Part shown: piece after piece, positions 55,410 through 64,000 of the stretch
Numbering within the stretch: the stretch's first letter is position 1
Layout of the letters: every line of letters starts with the position of its first letter
From: Diploptera punctata
Lineage: Eukaryota > Arthropoda > Insecta > Blattodea > Blaberidae
NCBI GenBank assembly: GCA_030220185.1
Contig: JASPKZ010003415.1
Location: forward strand, 388,501-452,500
Reading direction: 5' to 3'
DNA: 64,000 bases
Position numbers and translations under genes: made by a program
Notes under the pieces: model-generated
Databases searched by the model: none
What the model was told of the DNA's origin: nothing
What the model saw: the letters and a program-made list of their open reading frames with translations, nothing else

Positions 55410-55965
55410 AGAATGACTGAGGCGGATCTGAGGATGAGCTCTCAGACTCTACAAAAAGGCTCCAAATAGTCAGCGCAAAATATAACCTCTCTCTACCAAA
55501 CCCTTCCATCTACCTTCACGTGGTAGGACGATTTTTACTGAAGATGGAGGGTGAATGACGAGTTTCTCGCGCCATTAAACCAGATGCTCGGGGCAGACAA
55601 AGCTCTGTAGCCTTGTAAGGCAGTCTGTCTAGGAAGCGCCATAAAACCAGATGCTCGGGGCAGACAGAGCTCTGTAGCCGTAAGGCAGTCTGTCTAGGAA
55701 AAAGACAACTCCGAAATTAAACTGTGGTCCTCCAGGTTGGGGGTTTTATGGTTGGGTTGGTAACCCACCCAAGTAAAAAAAAACTATCACTCAGAAGTCT
55801 GAAGTGCGAATACGAAACCTGGACAATAACCCAAAAAGATCAACGCCTACAAACCACATGGAAAAAGATCTTTGGGACGGCCAAGGAAACGATGGACTTG
55901 AGACCGGAACAGGTCGCATTGACCTAATCCTGGAAAAGAAGAAGAAGAAAAAGAAAAAGAAGAAC
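55410..55965 (+). mobile_element. LINE family G derivative, 5' region fused to 3' end
   Basis: 55,410-55,740 looks like a LINE 5' region (ACTGAGGCGGATCTGAGGAT, GGTTGGGGGTTTTATGG). It contains a 65-bp tandem duplication (CCAGATGCTCGGGGCAGAC at 55,582 and 55,648). From about 55,790 it is a C-terminus: ANTKPGQ.PKKINAYKPHGK-like, then RPRKRW-like, ending in (GAA)n. No endonuclease or RT between. Confidence 0.6.
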
Positions 55966-56254
55966 TATCAAGGAGTTCGATTCCCGATCGGGACAGGCTC
56001 CTGGGTGAGGTTTTTTTTCGGGCTTTTTCCTCACCTGTAAGACAAATGTCAGGAAGGTTAGGGACCAATGTCCCCCAAAATCATCCGGCCATCATCATCA
56101 CCCTTATCATTATCATGATTATCCTTCACCGGTGTGGAAAGCAAAGGTAAGCTACCACACCAATAATTCCCTACTAAAGCTGCAAGCTTAGCATTAAAAT
56201 GCTATAATTGCAGTGAAAGACTTGTCCTCAGGCAGAACTACTATGATTGGATGA

Positions 56255-56255
<1 letters not shown>
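55966..56255 (+). mobile_element. SINE A, head truncated at the 5' side
   Basis: Starts at GAGTTCGATTCCCGATCGGG, has GTAAGACAAATGTCAGGAAG and GGTGTGGAAAGCAAAGG, and ends at ACTATGATTGGATGA with an (AT)n tail to 56,281. Confidence 0.8.
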
Positions 56256-56285
<30 letters not shown>

Positions 56286-56421
56286 TTCTTCTTAGATTAT
56301 TCTATGATTATTGTATAATGACCAATATACGTATGTTACAGAATAAAAGAGTGGCACAACTTCTTGAATGAAAACCAAAGGCAAAACTCCTAGTTTTTAG
56401 TACAAAATATAATAGGGAATA

Positions 56422-56892
56422 CTTACTTACTCACTGGCACTATCGAACCCGTAGGTTCATGGCCGCGCAGACATATGCTCTCCATACATCCCTGTCCTGA
56501 GCTAATGCTTTCCAATCATTCCCTGTATAATCTACTTCCCTCAAATCATAGTTAATGTTATTCTCCCACCTCATTCTTGGTCTATCAACTGGGCGTTTTC
56601 CTTCTGGCTTTCCTACAAGAAGCTTCTTTACCTTGTCTTGGTGGAGTGGCTTGCATGCTTAAATGATCCTGAGAACTATGCCGGCGGTAGCATTGCTGCC
56701 GATAGGGTTACCCATGCCGGACTGGTCGAAGGTGATAAGCCAGACGAAAAAAGTACCTTGGTCGAAAGAGTGACGATCTTTCACCGTAAAAATACAACCG
56801 TCAAGAAATGCGGACATGGGTTCAACTGGGGAATAGTCCCCCATTCTGTTCTCCGGGTGGGGACTACTTCAGGGAACCCATGCCAAATGCTC
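56422..56892 (-). mobile_element. LINE A insertion with an inverted 5' segment
   Basis: 56,422-56,626 is a minus-strand LINE A 3' end (tail TTACTTACTCACTGGCAC). At 56,630 it meets the LINE A 5' end in the opposite direction (TTGTCTTGGTGGAGTGGCTT to about 56,892). The whole is flanked by the 15-bp repeat ATATAATAGGGAATA (56,407-56,421 and 56,893-56,907). This is the arrangement expected from twin priming. Confidence 0.85.
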
Positions 56893-56907
56893 ATATAATA
56901 GGGAATA

Positions 56908-57065
56908 GCATAGACAATTAGGATTTGAGGAAGATGAATTTTATAGAAATGTATTCCAAAATATTTCCTTAAGACAGGAACTCATGGAGAGATGAAATCC
57001 GCATGACTTTGTTCCTTCGGGTTTCATAGTGTCAGTGATTTGTTAGTTATTTAATTGGTTAGTTT
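56908..57065 (+). pseudogene. Old LINE A 3' terminus
   Basis: DLRKMNF-like, WRDEIRMTLFLRVS-like, then TTGTTAGTTATTTAATTGGT: a diverged version of the LREVDY...MNLRVR end and GTTA tail. Confidence 0.5.
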
Positions 57066-57751
57066 TATATCAGTTTTCCATTTAAAATTGCATTTTAATC
57101 AACAAACAAGTATTGAATGTGAAACAGGATTTCATTACTGAAAATTTTAAAATTCATGGGATGAAAAGAAGATAGAAAATATTCCATTAAATATATAATT
57201 TCCTGGACAATCGCCAATGACTCCTTTACCTTCATTCGCCTACACGACCGAAAATTCAGAATCAAATTAGAGAGGTCTCTGGTGTTATATTGACGCTAAG
57301 CCTGGAGGGTAGGGAAAAAATAAGCTACATGCATTCATTTCCACACTTGTGGGACAATTCCTCTGTTCTATTACGTATTGCGTGCAGAAAAAGAGAGTTT
57401 TAGAATCATCTGATGAAGCATCCCTCCCATTTCCACCGCACCCGTTATTCCTCTACATTTCCATGTCAGGATAAATTAATCTATAACTAGCCACGTTTCA
57501 ACGTGTTCAGCCTCCAGCGTCCTGCGAAAAAGTCGCACACACTATTTTCATTTACATTCCCCGGAAGCCATATGTAAAATAATAAGTTCAATGCAGTATT
57601 CGTTACAAAGCAACAATTTTAGATCTCTACACTTTATAGCGAATTCCGAAGGAATGGAAATACGTATTGAGATTGTTCTCGTGCGAAGATTTTTAACAAA
57701 TTGCATACATATTATCTTTGTTAGTAACACTGAGAAATTGCGACTGGAAAT
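57066..57751. other. No recognisable feature
   Basis: Less AT-biased than its neighbours. No frame with motifs. Confidence 0.4.
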
Positions 57752-57757
57752 AAAAAC

Positions 57758-57799
<42 letters not shown>

Positions 57800-57986
57800 T
57801 ATTTATTCTGGCAGAGTTAAGGCCATAAGGCCCTCTCTTCCACTTAACCAGCACAAATACAAATAAATATTCGACAAATATAGATATACACTATACTAAT
57901 TATAAACAGTTAAAGATACAATAAATGTAGCAATGTAAATGTCATGTACAAACAACATTTTATAGGGTAATAACAATAATGATACG

Positions 57987-58022
<36 letters not shown>

Positions 58023-58052
58023 TAAATATGATACATTATACGGGAAACACCA

Positions 58053-58108
<56 letters not shown>

Positions 58109-58380
58109 TACACTGGATAATAATGAAGTCGAGTTTAGAGCAAATATAAATTTACATTTCTTTTAAAAGATGCCAATGTCCGGCAGCCCCTTATTTCTTG
58201 TGGTAGGGAATTCCAGTTGCGAGAAGTGGAGATGGTATATGACATGGAGTGATGTGATGTCCTATGTTGCGGTATATTAAGTAAGAGACTATGTTGTGAT
58301 CTTGTGTTTAAGTTATGGTTTGAGGATAGATACTGGAAACGGGATGATAAATAATTGGGAATCGAGGTATGTAGGATCTT
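57752..58380 (-). pseudogene. LINE family D C-terminus and 3' UTR
   Basis: On the minus strand, 58,375-58,140 encodes in broken frames TQDHNIVSYLIYRNIGHH and then an RNWNSLPQEIR-like segment, the familiar Jockey/CR1-type LINE end. The 3' UTR ends GGCCTTATGGCCTTAACTCT then (ATT)n. An AT run (58,055-58,106) and an AAT run (57,988-58,020) lie inside. Confidence 0.65.
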
Positions 58381-59288
58381 AAATAGGAGAATTAGACATC
58401 AATAAAACTAAATATATGTTCACGCAAAGAAATGCTTTATATAATGGAAATGGACAACTAATGACAAATGAAGGAAATTGTGAAGAAGTGACCGAATTAA
58501 AATATCTATTGACCAATAATTACAAATAGGGTTGAGATGCACAAAGAAATTAAACATAGGTTCAATTCTGGAAATGCATGCTATTATGTATTACAGGGAC
58601 TCTTGTCGTCCCAATTATTTTTAAAAAACTGTTAAACTGAAAATATATAAAACAGTTATTCTCCCAGTTACATTATATGGATGTGAATCATGGACTCTAA
58701 CTTTAAGTGAGGAAAGGAGATCACGAGTATTTGAGAATAAAGTACTTCGGAAAATTTTTGGGTCAAAAAGAGATGAGGAGACAGGAAAATTGAGAAAACT
58801 ACATAATAATGAGCTACATGATACGTATACTGTAGGAAGCCAAATATAAATAAGAACAGTTAAGTCTCGTAGACAGCGACGGGCAGGACATGTGGCACGA
58901 AGGGGGGTGAAATAGGTGCATGGAAGCTTCTTGTAGGAAAACCAGTGGGAAAACGCCCAGTTGGTAGACCAAGAATGAGATGAGAGAATAACATTAACCA
59001 CCTGTTGTCTAATAATTAATTTTTCTCTATTTATTTAATTTTATACTATGTCATTAATCTTTTCCTCGTTTTTTTTATATATCTTGTACATATTATATAT
59101 TTAATTCGTTAAATTTAGAGTAAATCAAAATACATTATAAATATTAATTGTATTGTATTCATAACTTGTAATCGTTTATATATATATATTGTAATTTAGA
59201 TTTAAGACTTTTCTTTTGTATTTTTTTTAAACCTGGTTGAGTGGTAGACAAGGCCTTAAGGCCTTAACTCTGCCAGGTAAAATAAAGC

Positions 59289-59331
<43 letters not shown>

Positions 59332-59455
59332 TGAGGGAAGTAGGTTATACAGTGAATGATTTAAATGAATTAGCTCAGGATAGGGATGTATTGAGAGCTT
59401 ATGTCCGCGCGGCCATGAACCTACGGGCTCGATAGAGCCCATTGAGTTGATTAAT
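58381..59455 (+). pseudogene. LINE A C-terminal region, split by another LINE
   Basis: NKTKYMFTQRNALYNGNGQL, GNCEEVTELKYL, ILPVTLYGCESWTL, RVFENKVLRKIFGSKRDEET, RQRRAGHVAR and the DLREV equivalent resuming at 59,330 as LREVGYTVND, ending AYVRAAMNLRAR. The gap 58,999-59,328 is a family D 3' end. Multiple frameshifts. Confidence 0.85.
58999..59328 (+). mobile_element. LINE family D 3' UTR inserted in LINE A
   Basis: AT-rich 3' UTR ending ACAAGGCCTTAAGGCCTTAA, CTCTGCCAGG, AAATAAAGCT and (ATT)n. Sits between ATTAAC and TTTGAGGG of LINE A, where family A reads ATTAACTATGATTTGAGG. Confidence 0.75.
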
Positions 59456-59484
59456 TACATATATTTGTTGGTCTTATCTAGTAG

Positions 59485-59960
59485 ACACCGAATTTTATTT
59501 TATTTTATTTACTTATTTAGCTTCGTGGAGATTATAACATGTGGCCTTCTCTTCCACTCAACAGGACAAACATATGTTACATTAGAATATAACAATCACT
59601 ATTAGTTATAATATTAAAAAATGAAGATACCTATTACGATATCCATTATATTACGATCTATAATACAACCAAGTTAATGATAGTTAAGATTCAGACTAAA
59701 ACTAATAATAAAATCTGCAAAAGGAAGATACATTAAATTGTTTGGAAGACCGTCCCTGTCTAATGTACATATAAATCAAAGAAAAATAATGAGATATAGA
59801 AAACTATTTTACGATTAAACAATATCTAATACAAACAAATCATTATATTTTTGTTAATCTTAATATTATTTTCAAAAATAAGTATATTTATCAATTATTA
59901 ATATAATACTATCAGTGGGGTATATAATTTAGCACGTAACTAAATAATTCCTTCGCCATG
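59485..59960 (-). repeat. LINE family D 3' UTR, reversed
   Basis: Starts with TTATTTTATTTTATTTACTT and GTGGCCTTCTCTTCCACTCA, the reverse of the family D 3' end; the rest is AT-rich UTR. Confidence 0.55.
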
Positions 59961-60589
59961 ACAAAAAATGTATATATATACATATACAGGGTGTAATAGG
60001 ACATCACCAACAAAATGATAGAGATGATAGGCCATGCAGAGAGGATCATCTTTTGTGGAGGAACACAGTCGCAAACACGTCGTTCATGAGTTATGCGCAG
60101 ATGAAAGTGTTCTACCGTAAGGGTCGGAATTGAATACAAACTATTGTACACGTATCATGTTATTGAAAAATACACGTTTTTAAATTAAGTGTTCAAACAG
60201 TCGACACTGTGCCTCATTGTATGTTTGATATCGTCGCAGCAACGATCGGCATCCCATTGGTCTGAACTAAGATAGGATTCCCTTAACCGCTGGCAATGGC
60301 GCAGGATATTTTACTATATTTACTTGTTAAATAGAAATAATGAGACAAAAATATTAATATGTTAACTCTAATTTGCAACTTCAGAAGTCTTAACTTATTT
60401 TCTATTTAATATATTTTTGAGAGAAGATAAATTAATATTTCTACTCAGTTTTTAATTTTAAGATCAGGATATCGTAGCATGAGGGGTCTACAAAGTCTTG
60501 ATTTACAAACGACTGACGGCCTCATCCACATGTGTCAATCAAAAGAATGCATGATCATCGAATCTGCACAACTTTGTTCTCCACTTGGA
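59961..60589. other. No recognisable gene
   Basis: 59,993 has an isolated mariner-like CAGGGTGTAATAGG end; I find no partner. The rest shows nothing. Confidence 0.4.

Positions 60590-60662
<73 letters not shown>
60590..60662. repeat. (AAT)n/(ATT)n microsatellite
   Basis: Polarity switch in the middle; poly-Asn, poly-Tyr and poly-Ile frames here are artefacts. Confidence 0.95.
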
Positions 60663-60664
<2 letters not shown>

Positions 60665-60930
60665 TTTTATTAGGAGCATTCCACACAGTGTTTCTCCTTC
60701 AACCCAAAATGATTTGTCGCCAGACGTTCCTGTCAAAAGCATCTTCTCCTTAAAATCTCTAGATTCTATACTTCTCCTCAATCCATCTATCCAACGTCCT
60801 CTAGATCTGCCTCTTCCACTACTTCCATTAGCTTTCATATCAAGGATTTTCTTTGGTATTCTCTCTTCTTCCATTCTTATGAGGTGTCCATATCATTTCA
60901 AATGTTTTTCTTATATTTTTCTAAATATTT
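60663..60930 (-). pseudogene. LINE C-terminal fragment
   Basis: 71 open codons on the minus strand: MEEERIPKKILDMKANGSSG, RGRSRGRWIDGLRR and KEKMLLTGTSGDKSFW. The RGR...RWIDG patch is typical just before a LINE stop. The upstream WYGHLIRM-like part is in another frame. The triplet run is its tail. Confidence 0.7.
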
Positions 60931-60934
60931 TTTC

Positions 60935-61280
60935 AGCAATAAAAATAATAATAGTTTTAATTTCCAGGCAGACTTACGGCCTAAAAGGCCTTGTCTACCA
61001 ATCAGCCAGGTTATAAAAATATTAAAAATCAGTCTTGTATTTAAATTAAAATAAACAGAAATTATTACATAGTATATCAACAATAGAATATTATCTACAA
61101 TCTGTGTTAATTTAATCTACATGTAACGAATAAAATATGAAATGTACCAGAAAGAAAGATAAAAACTACTAATGACATAAATTTAATTTTGATGACGAAT
61201 TGTAGTTATTTAAATGTATTACGAGTTTAGCTCCTATGTAGGCCTACTAATCGAAATTGATAATTAATCCTCATTTATAA
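60935..61280 (-). repeat. LINE family D 3' UTR, reversed
   Basis: GCAGACTTACGGCCTAAAAG and GCCTTGTCTACCAATCAGCC mirror the family D end at 59,235-59,280. Confidence 0.6.
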
Positions 61281-61289
61281 TATCATTAA

Positions 61290-61690
61290 AGGAAACTAGA
61301 TGTAATAAGAATTATATCCCGTAGACAGCAATTGACAGGTCATATGGTAAGAATGGTGGATCAAATTGTTGCATGGAAACTTTATGAACAAAAGCAGATG
61401 AATGTGCCCAGTAGGCAGGTCAATAATAAGGATGGAGAATAATATTAATCACGATTTGAGGAAGGTGAATTATACAAGGAATAATTGGAAAATATTAGCT
61501 CAAGATAGGGATGTATGGAGAGCTCATGTCCGCGCAGTTATAAACCTTCGATAGTCTAGTGCGTTAGTTAAAGAGACTTGGAAAGCACCCAGTAGGCATG
61601 GCATGAACAGGACCGGAGAATAACGTTAACCATGATTTGAAACAGATTAATTATATCAGACCATGAACCTAAGGCTTACATAGTACCAGT
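61290..61690 (+). pseudogene. Two consecutive LINE A 3' ends
   Basis: 61,300-61,560: RQLTGHMVRMVDQIVAWKLY-like, then DLRKVNYTRNNWKILAQDRD and MERSCPRSYKPSI-like end with GTTAGTT. 61,575-61,690: a second, shorter end (GLGKHPVGMA-like, NHDLKQINY-like, GTACCAGTGAGTTA). Confidence 0.65.
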
Positions 61691-61705
61691 GAGTTATATA
61701 TTTAT

Positions 61706-62110
61706 ATAGATTCGGAAAGAACAATGGCAGCCCCTGTCCTTTTATATGGGAGGAAATCTAGGATTATCACTACCAAACTAGAAAGTAAAATCCAGGCGGC
61801 CGAGATGAACTTTTTAAGAAGAGTAAAAGGATGTACTAGAATGGACCAGATAAGAAACGATGATATTCGTAAATAACTGCAGATCTGCTCCATAAAAGAA
61901 AATATATAATAACAAGAAACAGTTGAATGAACATGTACGGAGAATAGAATAGCAAAGAAAATATTACATTATTTTCAGAGAGGAAGAAGAGATGTCGGAC
62001 GTCCTCGGAAGAGATGGTCTTAGATCTATTAGTGAAGACGGAACAGGCAAACAATACCTAAACCAGGAAGTGAAGAAGAAGAAGAGGAATGAGAAGAAGA
62101 AAAGAAGAAG
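61706..62110 (+). pseudogene. LINE family G C-terminus with (GAA)n tail
   Basis: Encodes MAAPVLLYGRKSRIITTKLE, IQAAEMNFLRRVKGCTRMDQ and IRNDDIR, then in other frames GRPRKRWS-like and a GAAGAAG run to about 62,110. Confidence 0.7.
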
Positions 62111-62124
62111 AAAAGAATCGGAAA

Positions 62125-62285
62125 GTGATTAGACTAGAATTAGTGGGAGAACAAAATTAATAATTATTTAAAGAGGGGAAATATACAAGAAAACATTAGC
62201 TCAGGATAAGGATGTTTGGAGATGTTTATGCCCATGTGGCTATGAACATCCGGGTTCGATAGTTCTAGTATATTTTTTTTAGCAA
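62125..62285 (+). pseudogene. LINE A 3' terminus
   Basis: ATTAGCTCAGGATAAGGATG, TTATGCCCATGTGGCTATGA and TCCGGGTTCGATAGTTCTAG: the family A end without a GTTA tail. Confidence 0.65.
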
Positions 62286-62825
62286 GGAGTGTCGTTCCAT
62301 AGCCATATCTAAGGCAGGATGCACTAGAACGGTCGGGACTGTATTAGTCTGTCAGGGAAATTAATTGTCTTATCTGTCTTATGTGGCTTATATTAGAGTA
62401 AATGCATCATTGAATGAACGGAGTGACTATTGGATCCATGTTAAAGCGCAGACGCCATGACTTCCTGTAAGCGGGGCGCGAACTTGTCAGACTTCTCTCC
62501 TAATGAGCACTGGCTCCTGCTCCTGGGGTAGGAAACTGGAATAGAAAGAGAGTCTCTATTGTCTTGCTCTCAGTACCCTGAAGCAAGTGCCACACACTAT
62601 CCACGTTTTAAAAAAGAAACTGAATTCGTATTGAAGAGACTGATAAAATACCTATCCCACTCTTTATACTTGTTGGTATCAATTCATGATCCAAACTGAT
62701 TTATGGATACTGAATTCTTCTCGGTTGTCATTATTTAAAAAATTGTAACACAGGAGCTGTATCAAATAAGCGAATTCCTGTGCAAGTCGAATTTGTGGTT
62801 CGATTTCGGTTATTTGCAGAATTAA
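62286..62825. other. No recognisable feature
   Basis: More balanced base composition; no motif or repeat partner seen. Confidence 0.4.
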
Positions 62826-63070
62826 TCTCTCTTCTTCTTCTTCTTCCTTTCATGTGATAGACCTAGTGGTCTGTTACGGTCTCAATCCAACGTTTGAAGG
62901 GTCTACCCAAAGATCTCTTGCCTGGTGGCTTGTAATTTAAGATTTGACGTGGTATTCTTGTTCTGCTCATTGTTTGTACGTGAGATTTCCAGTTGTTTCT
63001 GTACATTTTTGTACATATTATATGACTGATTCTGTTTATCTCCGTTTTGATAATTAAATTAAATGGCATA
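62826..63070 (-). pseudogene. LINE family G C-terminus
   Basis: 68 codons on the minus strand: NWKSHVQTMSRTRIPRQILN, YKPPGKRSLGRPFKRWIETV. The (CTT)n run at 62,829 is its (GAA)n tail. Confidence 0.75.
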
Positions 63071-63429
63071 TACCCGGTTTAGTTGTGAGAAAACAAATGT
63101 TGTGGCCGCTAGAATAATTTAATTTTTTTATTTCAAGTTAAGTGGCCACTCTTAATGGTACTAATAAGTTTATTTTTTAAGAGTGATTTTTTTTTAATTG
63201 CAATGGCATGTGCTGAGTTTCGTGATGAAAAATCGAAAACAATTGCTATCGATTGAGCGAATATAAATTTTCGCTTCAGGTTAGCTTCCACACCTAATGA
63301 TCCAATTTTGAAGGTTAACGAATTCGACCTTAATTTTTTTATTTGGCTGCTTTATCACTAGTTTTTTCCGAAAAATAAAAAAAAACATCATCAAAGCGTT
63401 AACAAGCATACGCACACATATATGCATAT
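63071..63429. other. No recognisable feature
   Basis: AT-rich; several homopolymer T runs. Confidence 0.4.
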
Positions 63430-63433
63430 GTAT

Positions 63434-63484
<51 letters not shown>
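63430..63484. repeat. (AC)n-(AT)n microsatellite
   Basis: AC units change to AT units, just before a mariner-type end. Confidence 0.95.
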
Positions 63485-63485
<1 letters not shown>

Positions 63486-63487
<2 letters not shown>

Positions 63488-64000
63488 GGTGTTTCATAAA
63501 GGATGGCGCAAACTTAAATGGTTGAAAGTACACGATAATAGAAGCAACAATGTCCCAATAAACATGGGTCCGCAAACGAGCCGTTTGCGAGATAATTACG
63601 AATGTATGGTTACAAGCCGCCACTGACTTCATTGTAAACATCGTCCTAGTTAGTAGAAATTTATTTGAATTTAGACTTTACTATTAATTTTTCATATCAT
63701 TTGGTTCACATTTCACAGTTCACTTCACTTATGGGTTACCTGTTAAAGGAGATGTTAAAGTGTCTTCCTTGCATCTGGATGCAATACTGAGCTCGTCTCT
63801 GCAATGAATGTCAAATTCTTTCGAAAACCCCTGGATCATTTTTGAATTTTTGACAACCATGTACAACTCTCTGCTCCAGTTCTTCAATCGTGTTAACGGA
63901 TGTGCTGTACACTTTTTTGAGGTGACCCCAGACATAAAAATCCAAAGGATTTAGATCAGGTGATCTTGGAGGCCAAGGTACAGATCCGACTCGACCTATT
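63486..64000 (-). mobile_element. Mariner-type transposon, cut by the window edge
   Basis: Left end CAGGGTGTTTCATAAAGGAT directly after (TA)n, followed by noncoding DNA and a minus-strand transposase from 63,729. Confidence 0.75.
63729..64000 (-). pseudogene. Mariner-type transposase C-terminus, partial
   Basis: From 64,000 downward: GRVGSVPWPPRSPDLNPLDF (third catalytic D), YVWGHLKKVYSTS, NTIEELEQRVVHGCQKFKND. A frameshift near 63,850 follows, since the open frame 63,935-63,729 is shifted relative to the conserved one. The rest lies beyond the window. Confidence 0.75.

Noticed and set aside
58621..59001. Minus-strand frame of 126 codons
   Set aside because: Antisense of the LINE A C-terminus.
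59993..60170. Mariner-like end CAGGGTGTAATAGG
   Set aside because: No inverted partner found nearby; may be a lone end.
60532..61016. Poly-Ile/Asn/Tyr frames near 60.6 kb
   Set aside because: Microsatellite; the real signal is the minus-strand LINE end at 60,663-60,930.

Overview
The window looks like repeat-choked intergenic DNA from a large insect genome. It is AT-rich and full of (AT)n, (AAT)n and (GAA)n runs. Nearly every recognisable stretch belongs to a transposable element: non-LTR retrotransposons (LINEs), tRNA-derived SINEs, Penelope-like elements (PLEs), Tc1/mariner-type DNA transposons and small TIR elements. A cockroach or termite (Blattodea) is my best guess, from the general look of the LINE family whose protein ends in AAMNLRVR and from the frequent TAGGCCTA-type words. 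That is an impression, not a search result. I found no intact host gene, no rRNA, no CRISPR array and nothing bacterial. All coding regions are decayed.

Layout. 1-3790: a minus-strand LINE (family B) with ORF1-like, endonuclease and RT parts, tailed by a duplicated 3' end. 3.8-5.3 kb: tRNA-like repeats, SINE pieces and an 8-bp minisatellite. 6.6-8.7 kb: a minus-strand family A LINE split by a small TIR element. 8.9-11.4 kb: two LINE relics. 13.9-14.5 kb: a foldback PLE. 15.2-17.0 kb: a SINE split by a 1.4-kb GC-rich tandem array. 17-25.4 kb: SINE, LINE and mariner relics. 25.5-27.7 kb: featureless AT-rich DNA. 28.3-31 kb: inverted and tandem tRNA-bearing repeats split by the best family A LINE copy. 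32.8-34.2 kb: a mariner-type transposon with three disabled sites. 35.2-36.0 kb: a palindrome carrying three hammerhead-ribozyme-like motifs beside a gene fragment. 37-38.2 kb: an RNase H LINE end and an intron-bearing tRNA-Tyr relic. 39-45.4 kb: SINEs and LINE ends. 46.0-48.9 kb: a nest of elements inside one pair of mariner-type TIRs. 49-64 kb: further SINEs, LINE ends and two transposase relics, the last cut by the window edge.

How the parts relate. Family A LINE 3' ends recur about sixteen times and dominate the window. Several insertions can be read against their empty sites: the LINE at 28,966, the TIR element at 6,705, the GC-rich insert at 15,252, the PLE at 13,894 and a 5'-inverted LINE at 56,422. 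I see no present gene function. Some SINE and tRNA-like heads keep A and B boxes and could in principle be transcribed by RNA polymerase III.
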